From: Ancylobacter tetraedralis
GTDB taxonomy: Bacteria > Pseudomonadota > Alphaproteobacteria > Rhizobiales > Xanthobacteraceae
Direction of reading: 5' to 3'
Assembly (NCBI RefSeq): GCF_014195655.1
Contig: NZ_JACICD010000005.1
Coordinates: forward strand, 1 to 64,000
DNA: 64,000 nucleotides
The notes beneath the pieces were generated by a model. It did not search any database. It was not told the origin of the DNA and saw nothing but the letters and a program-made list of their open reading frames with translations. A program made the translations under genes and the position numbers. Of the stretch, positions 9,374-18,352 are shown one piece after another. Numbering within the stretch: position 1 is the first letter of the stretch; each line of letters starts with the position of its first letter.

Positions 9374-10252
9374 TCACAGCAGCACCCCGTCCACCGGACG
9401 CGGCAGGTCGGGCAGGTTGGTTTCGCCCAGGGCTTCGCGCAGGTTGATCTCGATCATGCCGGCGATGGCGCCGATCGGCACGGCGCTGGAATGCAGGCTG
9501 AACGGCTCTTCCATCTCGTCGCCCAGCGCGTCGAGGCCGAAGAACGTGTAGGCGACGAGCCCGGCCACGATGGGCGTTCCCCAGCCGATCACATCGGCAA
9601 AGCCGAAGGGCAGCAGGAAGCAGAAGATGTGCGCCGTGCGGTGCAGCAGCAGCGTGTAGCCGAACGGCACCGGCGTGGTGCGGATGCGCTCGCAGGCCGC
9701 GGCGGCGTGGCACAGCTCTTTCAGCGAGCCGTCCAGAATGGAAAATTCGATATCCGAAACCAGCCCGCCAGCGCGGGCCACCGCCAGCCGCATGCCGGCC
9801 TCGCGCAGCCGCGCATCGGCGGGAAAGCGCCATTGCGAGACGGGCGCCACGCCGCGCAGCAGATCGACCAGTTCGCGGACATAGGCGATCACCGCCTCGA
9901 TGAGGCCGCGCCGCAGCGCGTGCCCCGCCTCCCCGCGCGCCTCCAGGACGAGGCTCTGCCGGGCGAGGTCGCGCGCCGCCGCCACCATCGCGCCCCATTG
10001 CTTGCGCGCTTCCCACCAGCGATCGTAGCAGGCGCTGTTGCGGAAGGCGAGAAACACCGAAAGCGCGATGCCGACCAGCGAGAACGGCGTGCCGTCGAGC
10101 GTGGGCACCAGCCCCGGGCGCCACGCATGGCCGCCCACCACGGCCGCGGACAGCACCATGACGAACAGGCATTGCGGCCATACCCGCCGGATCACCGAGC
10201 CCTTGAGGGTGAAAAACAGTTCGAGATAGCTCGGGCGTTCGCGGACGATCAT
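9374..10252 (-). CDS. Bestrophin-family membrane channel (UPF0187/YneE-like)
   Basis: A 292-residue membrane protein. The N-terminal '[17 protein letters not shown]' followed by a membrane helix, the '[20 protein letters not shown]' segment and the 'DPLGDEME'-like '[11 protein letters not shown]' near residue 240 are family signatures. Bacterial bestrophin homologues form pentameric ion channels, described as cation-selective in the characterised cases. The ATG at 10252 opens directly into the conserved region. Its neighbours give no functional context. Confidence 0.85.
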   Translation of the reverse strand: MIVRERPSYLELFFTLKGSVIRRVWPQCLFVMVLSAAVVGGHAWRPGLVPTLDGTPFSLVGIALSVFLAFRNSACYDRWWEARKQWGAMVAAARDLARQSLVLEARGEAGHALRRGLIEAVIAYVRELVDLLRGVAPVSQWRFPADARLREAGMRLAVARAGGLVSDIEFSILDGSLKELCHAAAACERIRTTPVPFGYTLLLHRTAHIFCFLLPFGFADVIGWGTPIVAGLVAYTFFGLDALGDEMEEPFSLHSSAVPIGAIAGMIEINLREALGETNLPDLPRPVDGVLL

Positions 10253-10415
10253 GCCGGCACCGGATCGGGATGTCCCGCGCGGTGGGCGGCGCCGAGCGGG
10301 GACGGGAGCGCGATCCTAGACCATTCGCCACGCCTCCGGCGTCGCGAACGCACGCCGGACCGACCCGCGCCGGGCGCATGACGACCCGCGCGGATCCGAT
10401 GCCGGCGGGACCGGC

Positions 10416-11375
10416 TCACGCCGTCGCCGCGCTCGCGGCATCGAGGCGGGCCATGTCGGCCGGCGCCAGCGTCAGCGACGCCGCGGCGAACAGGTCGGCC
10501 AGCTGCTCGACGCGGGAGGCGCTGGCGATCGGCGCGGTGAGGCTCGGCCGCGCCATGATCCAGGCCAGCGCGACCTGGGCCGGGCTGGCGCCGTGCGCCG
10601 CCGCCACCTCGTCCAGCGCGGCGAGGATGCGCAGGCCGCGTGGGTTGAGATAGGTCTTCACCACATCCTCGCCGCGCACGCTGGCGGCGGCGTCCGCGGG
10701 CGTGCGGTATTTGCCGGTGAGGAAACCGGCGGCGAGCGCGTAATAGGCGACGACGCCCAGCCCGTTGCGCTGGCAGATCGGCTCGATCTCGGCCTCATAG
10801 CCCTCGCGGGCATAGAGGTTATATTCCGGCTGGACCACCTCGTAGCGTGGCAGGCCCTCGCGCGCCGAAACCGCGAGCGCATCGAACAGACGCGAGGCGG
10901 TCAGGTTGGACGCACCGATGAGGCGCACCTTGCCGGCCTTGATCAGCTCGTCATAGGTCGCGAGCACGTCCTCGAACGGCGTTTCCGGGTCGTCCCAGTG
11001 CGAGAAATACAGGTCGACATAATCGGTCTGCAAACGCTTCAGCGACGCCTCGATGGCGGTGCGGACATAATCGGGCTTCAGGCAGCGCTTGCCGAGGCCC
11101 ATGTCGCTGCCGACCTTGGTGGCAAGCACGATCTTCTCGCGATTGCCGCGCGCCTTCATCCATTTGCCGATGATGGTCTCGGATTCGCCGCCCTGATTCC
11201 CGCTCGCCCAGCGCGAATAGACGTCCGCCGTGTCGATGAAGGTGAACCCCGCCTCGAACAGCCCGTCGAGCAGGCGCAAGGAGGTGGCCTCGTCGGCGGT
11301 CCAGCCGAAGACATTGCCCCCGAAACAGAGCGGCGGGACCAGGATATCGGAGCTGCCAAGGCGGCGAAGTTCCAT
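10416..11375 (-). CDS. Aldo/keto reductase (YghZ/AKR11-12-like)
   Basis: A 319-residue NADPH-dependent oxidoreductase of TIM-barrel fold. Catalytic residues are visible as Asp and Tyr in DTADVYS (about 48-54), Lys in LATKVG and His in YFSHWDDP. The C-terminal 'IMARPSLTAPIASASRVEQL' region binds the cofactor phosphate. The substrate is unknown. It is a single gene; 169 bases with a GTCCCGGATC-type repeat separate it from the DeoR regulator. Confidence 0.9.
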   Translation of the reverse strand: MELRRLGSSDILVPPLCFGGNVFGWTADEATSLRLLDGLFEAGFTFIDTADVYSRWASGNQGGESETIIGKWMKARGNREKIVLATKVGSDMGLGKRCLKPDYVRTAIEASLKRLQTDYVDLYFSHWDDPETPFEDVLATYDELIKAGKVRLIGASNLTASRLFDALAVSAREGLPRYEVVQPEYNLYAREGYEAEIEPICQRNGLGVVAYYALAAGFLTGKYRTPADAAASVRGEDVVKTYLNPRGLRILAALDEVAAAHGASPAQVALAWIMARPSLTAPIASASRVEQLADLFAAASLTLAPADMARLDAASAATA

Positions 11376-11544
11376 GCGTCATTCCTCCGGCTTCATGCGC
11401 AGCAGTCCGTGATGCGCAAGAGCGACTCTATGCCAGCGCGCGACGGCGGCCAGCCACCCTTCAGTTGAAACGTCGTGTGTGTCGATCGCGTGTCCCGGAT
11501 CGACGTCAGCCCTCCGGGGAGCCCCGGGGCCCAGCGCATCACGA

Positions 11545-12330
11545 TCAGAAACCATCCTCGTCGCGATTGCCGACCTCGATCAGTTCCACCGCGTGGCGCT
11601 GGCACACCTCGCGCAGCGAGGGCGAGGAGACGACGTCGGTGACAAAAGTGTCGACCTCCTGCATCGCGCCGATGCGCACCGGCGCCGAGCGCTCCAGCTT
11701 GGAGCGGTCGGCCACCAGGATGACCTGGCGGGCATTGTCGATGATGGCGCGGGCGACCTGCACCTCCCGATAATCGAAGTCCAGCAGCGTGCCATCCTCC
11801 TCGATCGCCGACGCGCCGATGACGGCATAGTCGACGCGGAACTGCCGCACGAAATCGACCGCCGCCGAGCCGATCACCGCCCCGTCGGCATGGCGCACCG
11901 GCCCGCCGGCCATGATCAGCTCGATCTTGGGGTGGCGATAGAGCAGCGTCGCGACATTGAGATTGTTGGTGATGACCAGCAGATCCTCGTGGTCGCCGAG
12001 CGCGCGGGCCACCTCCTCGGTGGTGGTGCCGATATTGATGAACAGCGACGCGCGGTTCGGAACCATGGCGGCCGCCGCCTCGGCGATGGCGCGCTTGGCG
12101 CCCTGCGCCATGGCCCGGCGCGCCTCATAGGCGACATTCTCCACGCCCGATGCCACCACCGCCCCGCCATGCACGCGCGACATGAGCCGGCGCACGCACA
12201 GGTCGTTCAGGTCCTTGCGGATGGTCTGGGGCGAGACTTCGAAACGCGTGGCGAGATCCTCCACGCTCACGCGCCCCTGCGCGCGCGCCAGCACCAGAAT
12301 GTCCTGCTGGCGTGAGGATATGGCGTTCAT
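11545..12330 (-). CDS. DeoR/GlpR-family transcriptional regulator
   Basis: A 261-residue sugar-metabolism-type repressor. The N-terminal helix-turn-helix (residues 6-57, 'VEDLATRFEVSPQTIRKDLN') precedes a DeoR-C phosphosugar-sensing domain with 'INIGTTTEEVARAL' and 'ITNNLNVA'. The sequence looks closest to GlpR (glycerol-3-phosphate) regulators, but no glp genes are in the window. It starts 95 bases after the end of the bio-operon ligase gene in the same direction. Confidence 0.9.
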   Translation of the reverse strand: MNAISSRQQDILVLARAQGRVSVEDLATRFEVSPQTIRKDLNDLCVRRLMSRVHGGAVVASGVENVAYEARRAMAQGAKRAIAEAAAAMVPNRASLFINIGTTTEEVARALGDHEDLLVITNNLNVATLLYRHPKIELIMAGGPVRHADGAVIGSAAVDFVRQFRVDYAVIGASAIEEDGTLLDFDYREVQVARAIIDNARQVILVADRSKLERSAPVRIGAMQEVDTFVTDVVSSPSLREVCQRHAVELIEVGNRDEDGF

Positions 12331-12425
12331 CCCGTGGCCCGTTCCTGCCCCCGCGCCGGCGGGACGTCCGAGAGAATGATTCTGTCACAATCCTGCACAA
12401 TGGCGGGGCGAGCGCAAATCATCGC

Positions 12426-13856
12426 TTAGCTGCGCTGCAGCATGGATGCCGGCGCCAGCAGGGCCTCCACACGGCGTTGCAGCGCCGGCAGATCGACCTT
12501 GCCGCCGGAGGTGCGCGGCCAGTCCTCCAGCGCGAGAAAGCGGCGCGGCAGCTTCGCCGCCGGCAGGTGGCGGCGCGCATGGGCCCGCAGCACCGCCTCT
12601 CCTGTCGCGCCCGGACCGCGCAGCACCGCGACCAGCTCGACCCCGCGCAGCGGGTCCGGCAGGCCCAGCACGACGGCCTCCTCGATGCCGGGCGCGAGCG
12701 CCAGCACGGCCTCGACCTCCTCGGGATAGACGTTCATGCCGGCCGTCACCAGCATGCGCCGCTCGCGGCCCGCCAGGGTGAGATAGCCCGCCGCGTCGAG
12801 CCGGCCGTGATCGCCGATGGTGAGGAACTCGCCCTCGCGTCGTGTCTCCGCCCCGCCCCCGCAGGCATAGGCGTCGAACAGCATCATGCTCGCCACCCAG
12901 ATCGCCCCCGTCTCCCCGGCCGGCAGGTCCCTGCCCGCGCCGTCGCGAATGGCGATGACGACCCCGGGTGCCGCCCGCCCCACCGAGCCGGGCGGGGGGG
13001 TCTCGCCGGGGCGAACCAGCGTGATGAAACTCATTTCGGAGGCGCCGTAGAACTCGGCGATGCCGGCGTGCGGAAACACCGCCGCCACCGCCGCGCGCGT
13101 CTCCGGCCGCCATTTGGCACCGCTGATCAGGATGCGGCGCACCGTGGGGCAGGTCAGTCCCTCGGCCGCCGCCACCTTGGTGAGCATCTGCAGCTGCGTC
13201 GGCGTGGCATAGAGCGCGGTAACCTCATGCCGGGCGATGAGCTCGAGCGCCCGGAGCGGGAGAAACTGCCGCAGCATCACGGCAGTCGCACCGATATGCA
13301 GCGCATGCACCACGCCATAGAGGTGCAGCGAGGCGGACAGCCCGCCGGGCGCCAGGATCACGTCCCCGCCGGAGAGGCCGAACACCTCCTCGCTCACCGC
13401 GAAGCTGTCGATCCAGGAACGGTGCGATCGCCGGTAGCCCTTCGGCACACCGGTGGAGCCCGAGGTGAAGCCGACATAGAAGGGCTGGTCCGGCGATACC
13501 TCGGCCACCGGCTCGGGCACAGCATCCGCGGCATCGCCCTCGGCCAGCGCGAGCGGAGAGCCGAGCGCGCCATCGATGCTCGCGCGATAGGTGGCGGGCC
13601 AGGACGGATCATAGACCAGCGCGGCCCGCCCGCCGGTCGCGCAGGCAAAGAAGGCGGCGACCAGATCGGGCGAATTGCCCATGCCGAGCGCGACATCCTC
13701 TCCCGGCGCCACACGGCTGGCGATCCGGCCGCGCCAGCGCGCCACATGCGCGGAGAAGGCGGCACGGGTGACCATCTCCTCGCCGCAGATGAGCGCCGGG
13801 CGGGTCGGGTCTTCCTGCGCGAGCGTGTCGAGCCGGTCGCCGATGCGGCGCGCCAC
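12426..13856 (-). CDS. AMP-binding acyl-CoA/acid ligase in the biotin-transport operon
   Basis: A 476-residue adenylate-forming enzyme. It has the ATP-binding loop YVGFTSGSTGVPKG (about 127-140), the A5-type YGASEM, the A8 hinge 'GMNVYPEEVE' and the catalytic lysine in RTSGGKVDLP near the C-terminus, so it should be active. It starts at GTG four bases after the bioY stop, so it is the fourth gene of the bioMNY transcript. The acid substrate cannot be read from sequence. The link to biotin suggests activation of a dicarboxylic or fatty acid related to biotin metabolism, but this is inference; a general short/medium-chain acyl-CoA ligase is equally possible. Confidence 0.88.
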   Translation of the reverse strand: MARRIGDRLDTLAQEDPTRPALICGEEMVTRAAFSAHVARWRGRIASRVAPGEDVALGMGNSPDLVAAFFACATGGRAALVYDPSWPATYRASIDGALGSPLALAEGDAADAVPEPVAEVSPDQPFYVGFTSGSTGVPKGYRRSHRSWIDSFAVSEEVFGLSGGDVILAPGGLSASLHLYGVVHALHIGATAVMLRQFLPLRALELIARHEVTALYATPTQLQMLTKVAAAEGLTCPTVRRILISGAKWRPETRAAVAAVFPHAGIAEFYGASEMSFITLVRPGETPPPGSVGRAAPGVVIAIRDGAGRDLPAGETGAIWVASMMLFDAYACGGGAETRREGEFLTIGDHGRLDAAGYLTLAGRERRMLVTAGMNVYPEEVEAVLALAPGIEEAVVLGLPDPLRGVELVAVLRGPGATGEAVLRAHARRHLPAAKLPRRFLALEDWPRTSGGKVDLPALQRRVEALLAPASMLQRS

Positions 13857-13860
13857 GGCG

Positions 13861-14418
13861 TCAGCGGGCGCGCGAGAGCAGCGCCTCGGGCAGGCCGCGC
13901 GCCACCGTCTGCGCGATCAACGCGGTGAGCACCGCCTTGATGGCATCGCCGGGAATGAAGATGAGGCAGGCCTTGGTGGCGTCGAGCAGCGACAGCTGGG
14001 TCTTCAACGCCATGCCGGCAATGCCGAAAGCATACATGACGAGGATCCCGCCGACCGCCGCGGCCACCAGCGCCGCCGGAAACACCGGCGCCTTGCGCAA
14101 AACCTGCATGATCCAGCCCGCGACAAAGGCCGCCGCGATGAAGCCGAACAGGAAGCCGACCGACGGCCCGAAGAACACGCCCAGCCCGCCGCGCCCGCCG
14201 GCCAGGATCGGCGCGCCGAGCGCGACCACGAACAGCATCAGCACCATGGCCAGCGCGCCGCGCCAGGCGCCGAGCATGACCCCCGCCAGCATCGCCCCCA
14301 TGCTCTGGGCGGTGATGGGCACGCCGGCCGCGAAAGGAATGTCGAATCGCGGCAACAGCCCGAGCACCGCGAAAATGGCGGCATAGAGGGCGACCTGCAC
14401 AAGCGAGCGGTCCTTCAT
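13861..14418 (-). CDS. bioY: Biotin ECF transporter S component
   Basis: A 185-residue membrane protein with about six hydrophobic segments. It matches BioY, which binds biotin in the membrane: 'VPITAQSMGAMLAG' near residue 33 and 'GPSVGFLFGF' near 84 are hallmark segments. The start at 14418 overlaps the bioN stop (ATGA), indicating translational coupling. With bioM and bioN it makes a complete energised biotin importer. Confidence 0.95.
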   Translation of the reverse strand: MKDRSLVQVALYAAIFAVLGLLPRFDIPFAAGVPITAQSMGAMLAGVMLGAWRGALAMVLMLFVVALGAPILAGGRGGLGVFFGPSVGFLFGFIAAAFVAGWIMQVLRKAPVFPAALVAAAVGGILVMYAFGIAGMALKTQLSLLDATKACLIFIPGDAIKAVLTALIAQTVARGLPEALLSRAR

Positions 14419-15026
14419 CGGCGGGTTCCTCCGGGTGCGCCGCCCCGCGCGGCCAGCGCCTCGGCGGTATGATGCGACAATCTCAGCGTCTGGATACAGA
14501 AAGGCGCCAGCAGGCGCCAGCCGCCGCGCCGGCCGGCGCGCGCACGGTAGCTTTCGCCCAGCGCCTCCCACAGCGCGAACAGCAGCGGCACGAAGCGGAT
14601 CATCATCGCCACCGCCAGCGCCACCGCGCGCGGCGACACGCCGACAAGGCGCAGCGGGCTCAGGATCGGCTCCACCGCATCCATCATGTCGTCCATGCGG
14701 GTGGTCATCGTCACCGCATTGGCGAGCAGCACCATCGCGAGCAGCCGCGCCAGCACCGCGAGGCCGAAGACGATGTCGCCGTTCCACGCATGGAAGGCGA
14801 GCAGGATGGCGAAGATCGGCCACATCGGCCGCACCAGCGCGACCTGCCGCAGCGCGGCACGCCCGAGCGCGACATAGAGCGCCAGCGTGACGGCCAGCAG
14901 ACCCGCCATCACGGGCAGCGAATCGAACGGCCCCGCCGCGAGGCTGAGCAGCGCCAGCGCCAGCAGCTTGCCGCCCGCCGGGAGGCCGTGCAGCCACGTG
15001 CGCTCGGGCAGATAGAGCGAGATCAT
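14415..15026 (-). CDS. bioN: Biotin ECF transporter T component
   Basis: A 203-residue energy-coupling membrane subunit. The 'RTWLHGLPAGGKLLALALLS' N-terminus and the late Ala-Arg-Gly signature (EALAARGGAPG) typical of EcfT/BioN proteins are present. It overlaps bioM upstream and bioY downstream by ATGA junctions. It couples ATP hydrolysis by BioM to BioY. Confidence 0.93.
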   Translation of the reverse strand: MISLYLPERTWLHGLPAGGKLLALALLSLAAGPFDSLPVMAGLLAVTLALYVALGRAALRQVALVRPMWPIFAILLAFHAWNGDIVFGLAVLARLLAMVLLANAVTMTTRMDDMMDAVEPILSPLRLVGVSPRAVALAVAMMIRFVPLLFALWEALGESYRARAGRRGGWRLLAPFCIQTLRLSHHTAEALAARGGAPGGTRR

Positions 15027-15721
15027 GCCAGCGTCTCCGCGAAGGCGCGATAGGCGGCGATCACCTCGGCCGGCGGACCGTCGCCGCGCACCCGCCCCTC
15101 GTGCAGCCAGACCACGCGCTCATAGGTGGCGAAGGCGTCGAGTTCATGGGCGATCAGCAGCACCTGCTGCGGCAGCGTCGCGATCAGCGCCTCCAGCCGG
15201 CGGCGGGTGGGCAGGTCGAGGCTGGAAAAGGGCTCGTCGAACACCAGAACCGCGGGCTCCATGACCAGCACGGCGATGATGCAGAGGAACTGCTTCTCGC
15301 CTTCCGAGAGCGCATGCACCGGCCGCTCCGCCCAGTGCGCGCGGCCAAAGCGGGCGAGTGCCGGCACCGCCTCGCGCCGGGCCTCTCGGCGGGGGTGGCC
15401 GGCCTGCTCCAGGCTGAAGGCGATTTCCTCGGCGACGGTGGGAAAGATGATCTGGTGATCGGGGTTCTGGAAGATGAAGCCGACCGTGCGCGGCAACTGC
15501 TCGCCCGCCTCGCTCGCATCGATCCCATGCACGACCACGCGACCCTCGTCGGTCGCCAGAAGCCCGTTCAGCAGCCGCACCAGCGAGGACTTGCCCGAGC
15601 CGTTGGTGCCGATCAGGCCGATCCGGCGTTCGCACAGCGCGAGCGACAGCCCGTCGAGCACCCGCCGTCCGCCGCGAACGAGGGTGACGTTGTCGAGCAG
15701 GATGGACGAAGCGTTCGGCAC
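15023..15721 (-). CDS. bioM: Biotin ECF transporter A component (ATPase)
   Basis: A 232-residue ATPase. It has Walker A GTNGSGKS (about 38-45), Q-loop IFQNPDHQIIFPTV typical of ECF ATPases, signature LSEGEKQFL and Walker B VLVFDEPFSSLD. It starts with GTG at 15721 and has a weak ribosome site. It is the promoter-proximal gene of bioM-bioN-bioY-ligase. I looked for a BioR-type site (TTATnnATAA) in 15722-15838 and saw none. Confidence 0.93.
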   Translation of the reverse strand: MPNASSILLDNVTLVRGGRRVLDGLSLALCERRIGLIGTNGSGKSSLVRLLNGLLATDEGRVVVHGIDASEAGEQLPRTVGFIFQNPDHQIIFPTVAEEIAFSLEQAGHPRREARREAVPALARFGRAHWAERPVHALSEGEKQFLCIIAVLVMEPAVLVFDEPFSSLDLPTRRRLEALIATLPQQVLLIAHELDAFATYERVVWLHEGRVRGDGPPAEVIAAYRAFAETLA

Positions 15722-15838
15722 AGGCGGGGTCCGGCGGCAGATGACGGTGAAACGGTCGGGCGGCGATGCGTCGCCGTACCGCTGCTTATTGGCGCCGGAA
15801 TGCCGTCCTGTCGATACGGCGATGGTCAGGTTCCCCGC

Positions 15839-16450
15839 TCACCCGACCGCATCGGCGCGTGCCGCCCCGCCCCGCAGGGTCGCCAGCGTGAACCGGCGGA
15901 AGCGTGCGAAGGCCGCCGGCGCATCGCCGGCGCGGGCCCGGATGACCGCGCCCTCATAGGCGTCGATCACATAAGCGGCCGCCTCCCGCGGGTCGAGCGC
16001 GCCATCGGCCTCGCCGGCCTGCTGGGCCTCGGCGATGACGGCGGCGAGATCGCCCTCCCATGCGGCAAACACCTCGCCCAGCTGGCCGCGCAGTTCCGCG
16101 CCAAGCCCCGGCGCGGCCAGCGCCAGCACGCCATAGAGACACCCCGCCACGCCCTCTTCCGACATGGTCTCCCGTTCGAGATGCTCAAGATGGCGCTCCA
16201 GCCGGATCATCGGGCTCAAGCCCGCATCCGCGAACAGTGCCTGCCGGATCTGCCGATAATGGTCGGCATAGGCGGCGAGAACCGCGCCGGCGAACGCCTC
16301 CTTGCTCGCGAAGAAATGGTAGAAGGAGCCCTTCGGCACGGCGACCGAGGCCAAAAGCGGGCCGATGCCGGTGCCCTCATAGCCCTGCTCCAGCATCGCC
16401 TTGCGGCCCGCCGCGACAATCCTGTCGCGCGTGGGGATTTTGGCTTCCAT
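15839..16450 (-). CDS. TetR-family repressor divergent from an EamA exporter
   Basis: A 203-residue regulator. The N-terminal helix-turn-helix spans residues 8-55 ('VAVPKGSFYHFFASKEAFA'), and the C-terminal helical ligand domain is of the AcrR/YcdC type. It is divergent from the EamA gene (16512), with a near-palindromic site covering its own start region at 16453-16469. It probably represses both genes and releases them on binding a small molecule. Confidence 0.9.
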   Translation of the reverse strand: MEAKIPTRDRIVAAGRKAMLEQGYEGTGIGPLLASVAVPKGSFYHFFASKEAFAGAVLAAYADHYRQIRQALFADAGLSPMIRLERHLEHLERETMSEEGVAGCLYGVLALAAPGLGAELRGQLGEVFAAWEGDLAAVIAEAQQAGEADGALDPREAAAYVIDAYEGAVIRARAGDAPAAFARFRRFTLATLRGGAARADAVG

Positions 16451-16452
16451 AA

Positions 16453-16469
16453 CTAGACGACCGGTCTAC
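16453..16469. promoter_or_regulatory. Candidate TetR operator
   Basis: TAGAC (16454-16458) and GTCTA (16464-16468) are inverted around a 5-base centre, just upstream of the tetR start and 43 bases before the EamA start. Such TAGACnnnnnGTCTA-like sites are common for this TetR subgroup. Binding has not been shown. Confidence 0.55.
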
Positions 16470-16511
16470 TATGATCTAATCATCGATGGATCCGAACACA
16501 GCGAGGCAGCC

Positions 16512-17393
16512 ATGTCCACCGTTCATGCGCGCTCCTTAGGGCTCGCCACCGTGCTCCTCGCCACGCTGCTGTTCAGCCTGGTGGGCCTGCTGGTGCGCAT
16601 GGCGGGCCTCGATTCCGGGTCCATCGTGCTCTGGCGCTCGCTTTTCGGCGCGCTGGCCCTCGGGCTGATCTGGCGGGTCTGGGGCCGCGACAGGGTGGGT
16701 GCCCTGCGCAGGGTCTGTTCGAAGGCCGGCCTCGTCACCGTCGCTCTCGCGGTGGGCGGCAACATCGCCTATATCGCCGCCCTCAAGCTCACCTCGGTGG
16801 CGACGGTGATGACCGTCTATGCCTCCCTGCCCTTCGTCACCGCCGCCATGGGCTTCCTCGCGCTGGGCGAGCCACTGAGCCGGCGTTTCGCCGCGGCGGC
16901 CGCGCTGGCGGCGATCGGCATCGTCATCACGGCGGGCGCGGCGATCTCGGCCGGCGACATCGCGGGCATCGTCGTTTCGTTCGTGATGACGGCGAGTTGG
17001 GCCGGGCTGCTGGTGCAGGCCAAGAAGCACGCCGCGCTCGACCTGACGCTGGTCAGCCTGCTGTCGTCGCTCGGCGCGATGATCCTCGTCCTGCCCCTCG
17101 TGCCCCTGAGCCTGCCCTCGCTCGATTCCCTGCTGGTCTGCGCCCTTCTGGGCGTGCTGACCTCGGGCCTTGCCACGGTGCTCGCACTGGTCGGCGGACG
17201 GCATATAGGCTCGGGCGAAACCGGGCTGCTGATGCTGCTGGACGTCGTGCTGGCGCCGCTCTGGGTATGGCTGGCCTTCGGGGAGACGGTCACGCCGCCC
17301 GTGCTCCTCGGCGGCGCGCTGGTCGTCGCGGCGGTGGCCGGTTATCTCGTCAGCGGCACCGCGCGCCGCCCCGCGAGATGCACGGCCCCATAG
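16512..17393 (+). CDS. EamA/DMT-family exporter
   Basis: A 293-residue integral membrane protein with ten predicted helices in two EamA repeats (residues about 8-140 and 150-285). The start at 16512 directly opens the first helix (MSTVHARSLGLATVLLATLL); earlier in-frame codons overlap the tetR start. Substrates of this superfamily range from amino acids to drugs; the paired TetR suggests inducible efflux. Confidence 0.87.
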   Translation: MSTVHARSLGLATVLLATLLFSLVGLLVRMAGLDSGSIVLWRSLFGALALGLIWRVWGRDRVGALRRVCSKAGLVTVALAVGGNIAYIAALKLTSVATVMTVYASLPFVTAAMGFLALGEPLSRRFAAAAALAAIGIVITAGAAISAGDIAGIVVSFVMTASWAGLLVQAKKHAALDLTLVSLLSSLGAMILVLPLVPLSLPSLDSLLVCALLGVLTSGLATVLALVGGRHIGSGETGLLMLLDVVLAPLWVWLAFGETVTPPVLLGGALVVAAVAGYLVSGTARRPARCTAP

Positions 17394-17414
17394 GCGGGCC
17401 GCAGAGCGTCCTTC

Positions 17415-18251
17415 TCACAGCATTTCCAGCGCGCGCTTGCGGCTTGGCGGCGGAAAGGCGGCGTCAAGCGCGGCGAGATCGTCGGCATCGAGGCGGATAT
17501 CCCGGGCGCGCGCGTTCTCGCGCATATGCTCTGGATCGGACGCTTTCGGGATGGCGATGTTGCCGGGCTTGCGCAGCACCCAGGCCAGCGCGATCTGGAA
17601 CGGCTTGGCGCCGTGCTTGGCGGCAATATCGCCCAGTACGCCGCGCGTCTTGATGCGGCCCTGCTCGATCGGGCTATAGGCCATGAGCGGCATGTCGTGC
17701 TGCCCCAGCCACGGCAGCAGATCGAATTCCGGCCCGCGCCGGGTGAGGTTGTAGAGCACCTGGTTGGTGGCGCAGCCCTCCCCGCCCGGGGTCTCGGACA
17801 ACTCGACCATGTCGTCGGTGTCGAAATTCGACACGCCCCAATGGCCGATCTTGCCCTGTCTCCTGAGCTGCTCGAATCCGGCAAGGGTCTCGGCCAGCGG
17901 CACGCCGCCCCGCCAGTGCAGCAGATAAAGATCCAGATGGTCGGTCTTCAGCCGCTTCAGGCTACGCTCGCAGGCGGCCACGACGCCCGCGCGGCTGGCA
18001 TTGTGCGGATAGACCTTGCTGACGAGGAACACCTTGTCGCGCAGGCCGGCCAGCGCCTCGCCGAGAAAGCTCTCGCAGGCGCCCTCGCCATACATTTCGG
18101 CGGTGTCGACGAGGGTCAGGCCCAGCTCGATGCCGAGGCGGACCGATTCGGTCTCCGCCTTCCGCGCGCCGGCGCGCTCGCCCATCATCCAGGTGCCTAT
18201 GCCGAGCGCGGGAACGCGCGTCCCGCCGGGAAGAACCACGCTGCTCATCAT
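17415..18251 (-). CDS. Aldo/keto reductase (DkgA-like)
   Basis: A 278-residue NADPH-dependent reductase. The catalytic tetrad is visible: Asp and Tyr in LVDTAEMYGEG (about 48-58), Lys in LVSKVYPHN and His in YLLHWRGG. Two methionine codons open the frame (18251 and 18248). Convergent with the EamA gene, 21 bases apart. Likely acts on reactive carbonyls such as 2,5-diketogluconate or methylglyoxal; specificity unproven. Confidence 0.9.
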   Translation of the reverse strand: MMSSVVLPGGTRVPALGIGTWMMGERAGARKAETESVRLGIELGLTLVDTAEMYGEGACESFLGEALAGLRDKVFLVSKVYPHNASRAGVVAACERSLKRLKTDHLDLYLLHWRGGVPLAETLAGFEQLRRQGKIGHWGVSNFDTDDMVELSETPGGEGCATNQVLYNLTRRGPEFDLLPWLGQHDMPLMAYSPIEQGRIKTRGVLGDIAAKHGAKPFQIALAWVLRKPGNIAIPKASDPEHMRENARARDIRLDADDLAALDAAFPPPSRKRALEML

Positions 18252-18352
18252 CCGACCTCCCTTTCACACATCCTGCGCAGTGCCATTGCCGCGCGCGCCG
18301 CGCAAGCATGCTATCAAGTGCGCCGCAGGAAGTCCCCGCGCCGTGGAGCCCG

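Noticed and set aside
15722-15838. Possible BioR operator before the biotin operon
   Set aside because: No TTATnnATAA-like sequence found in either orientation.
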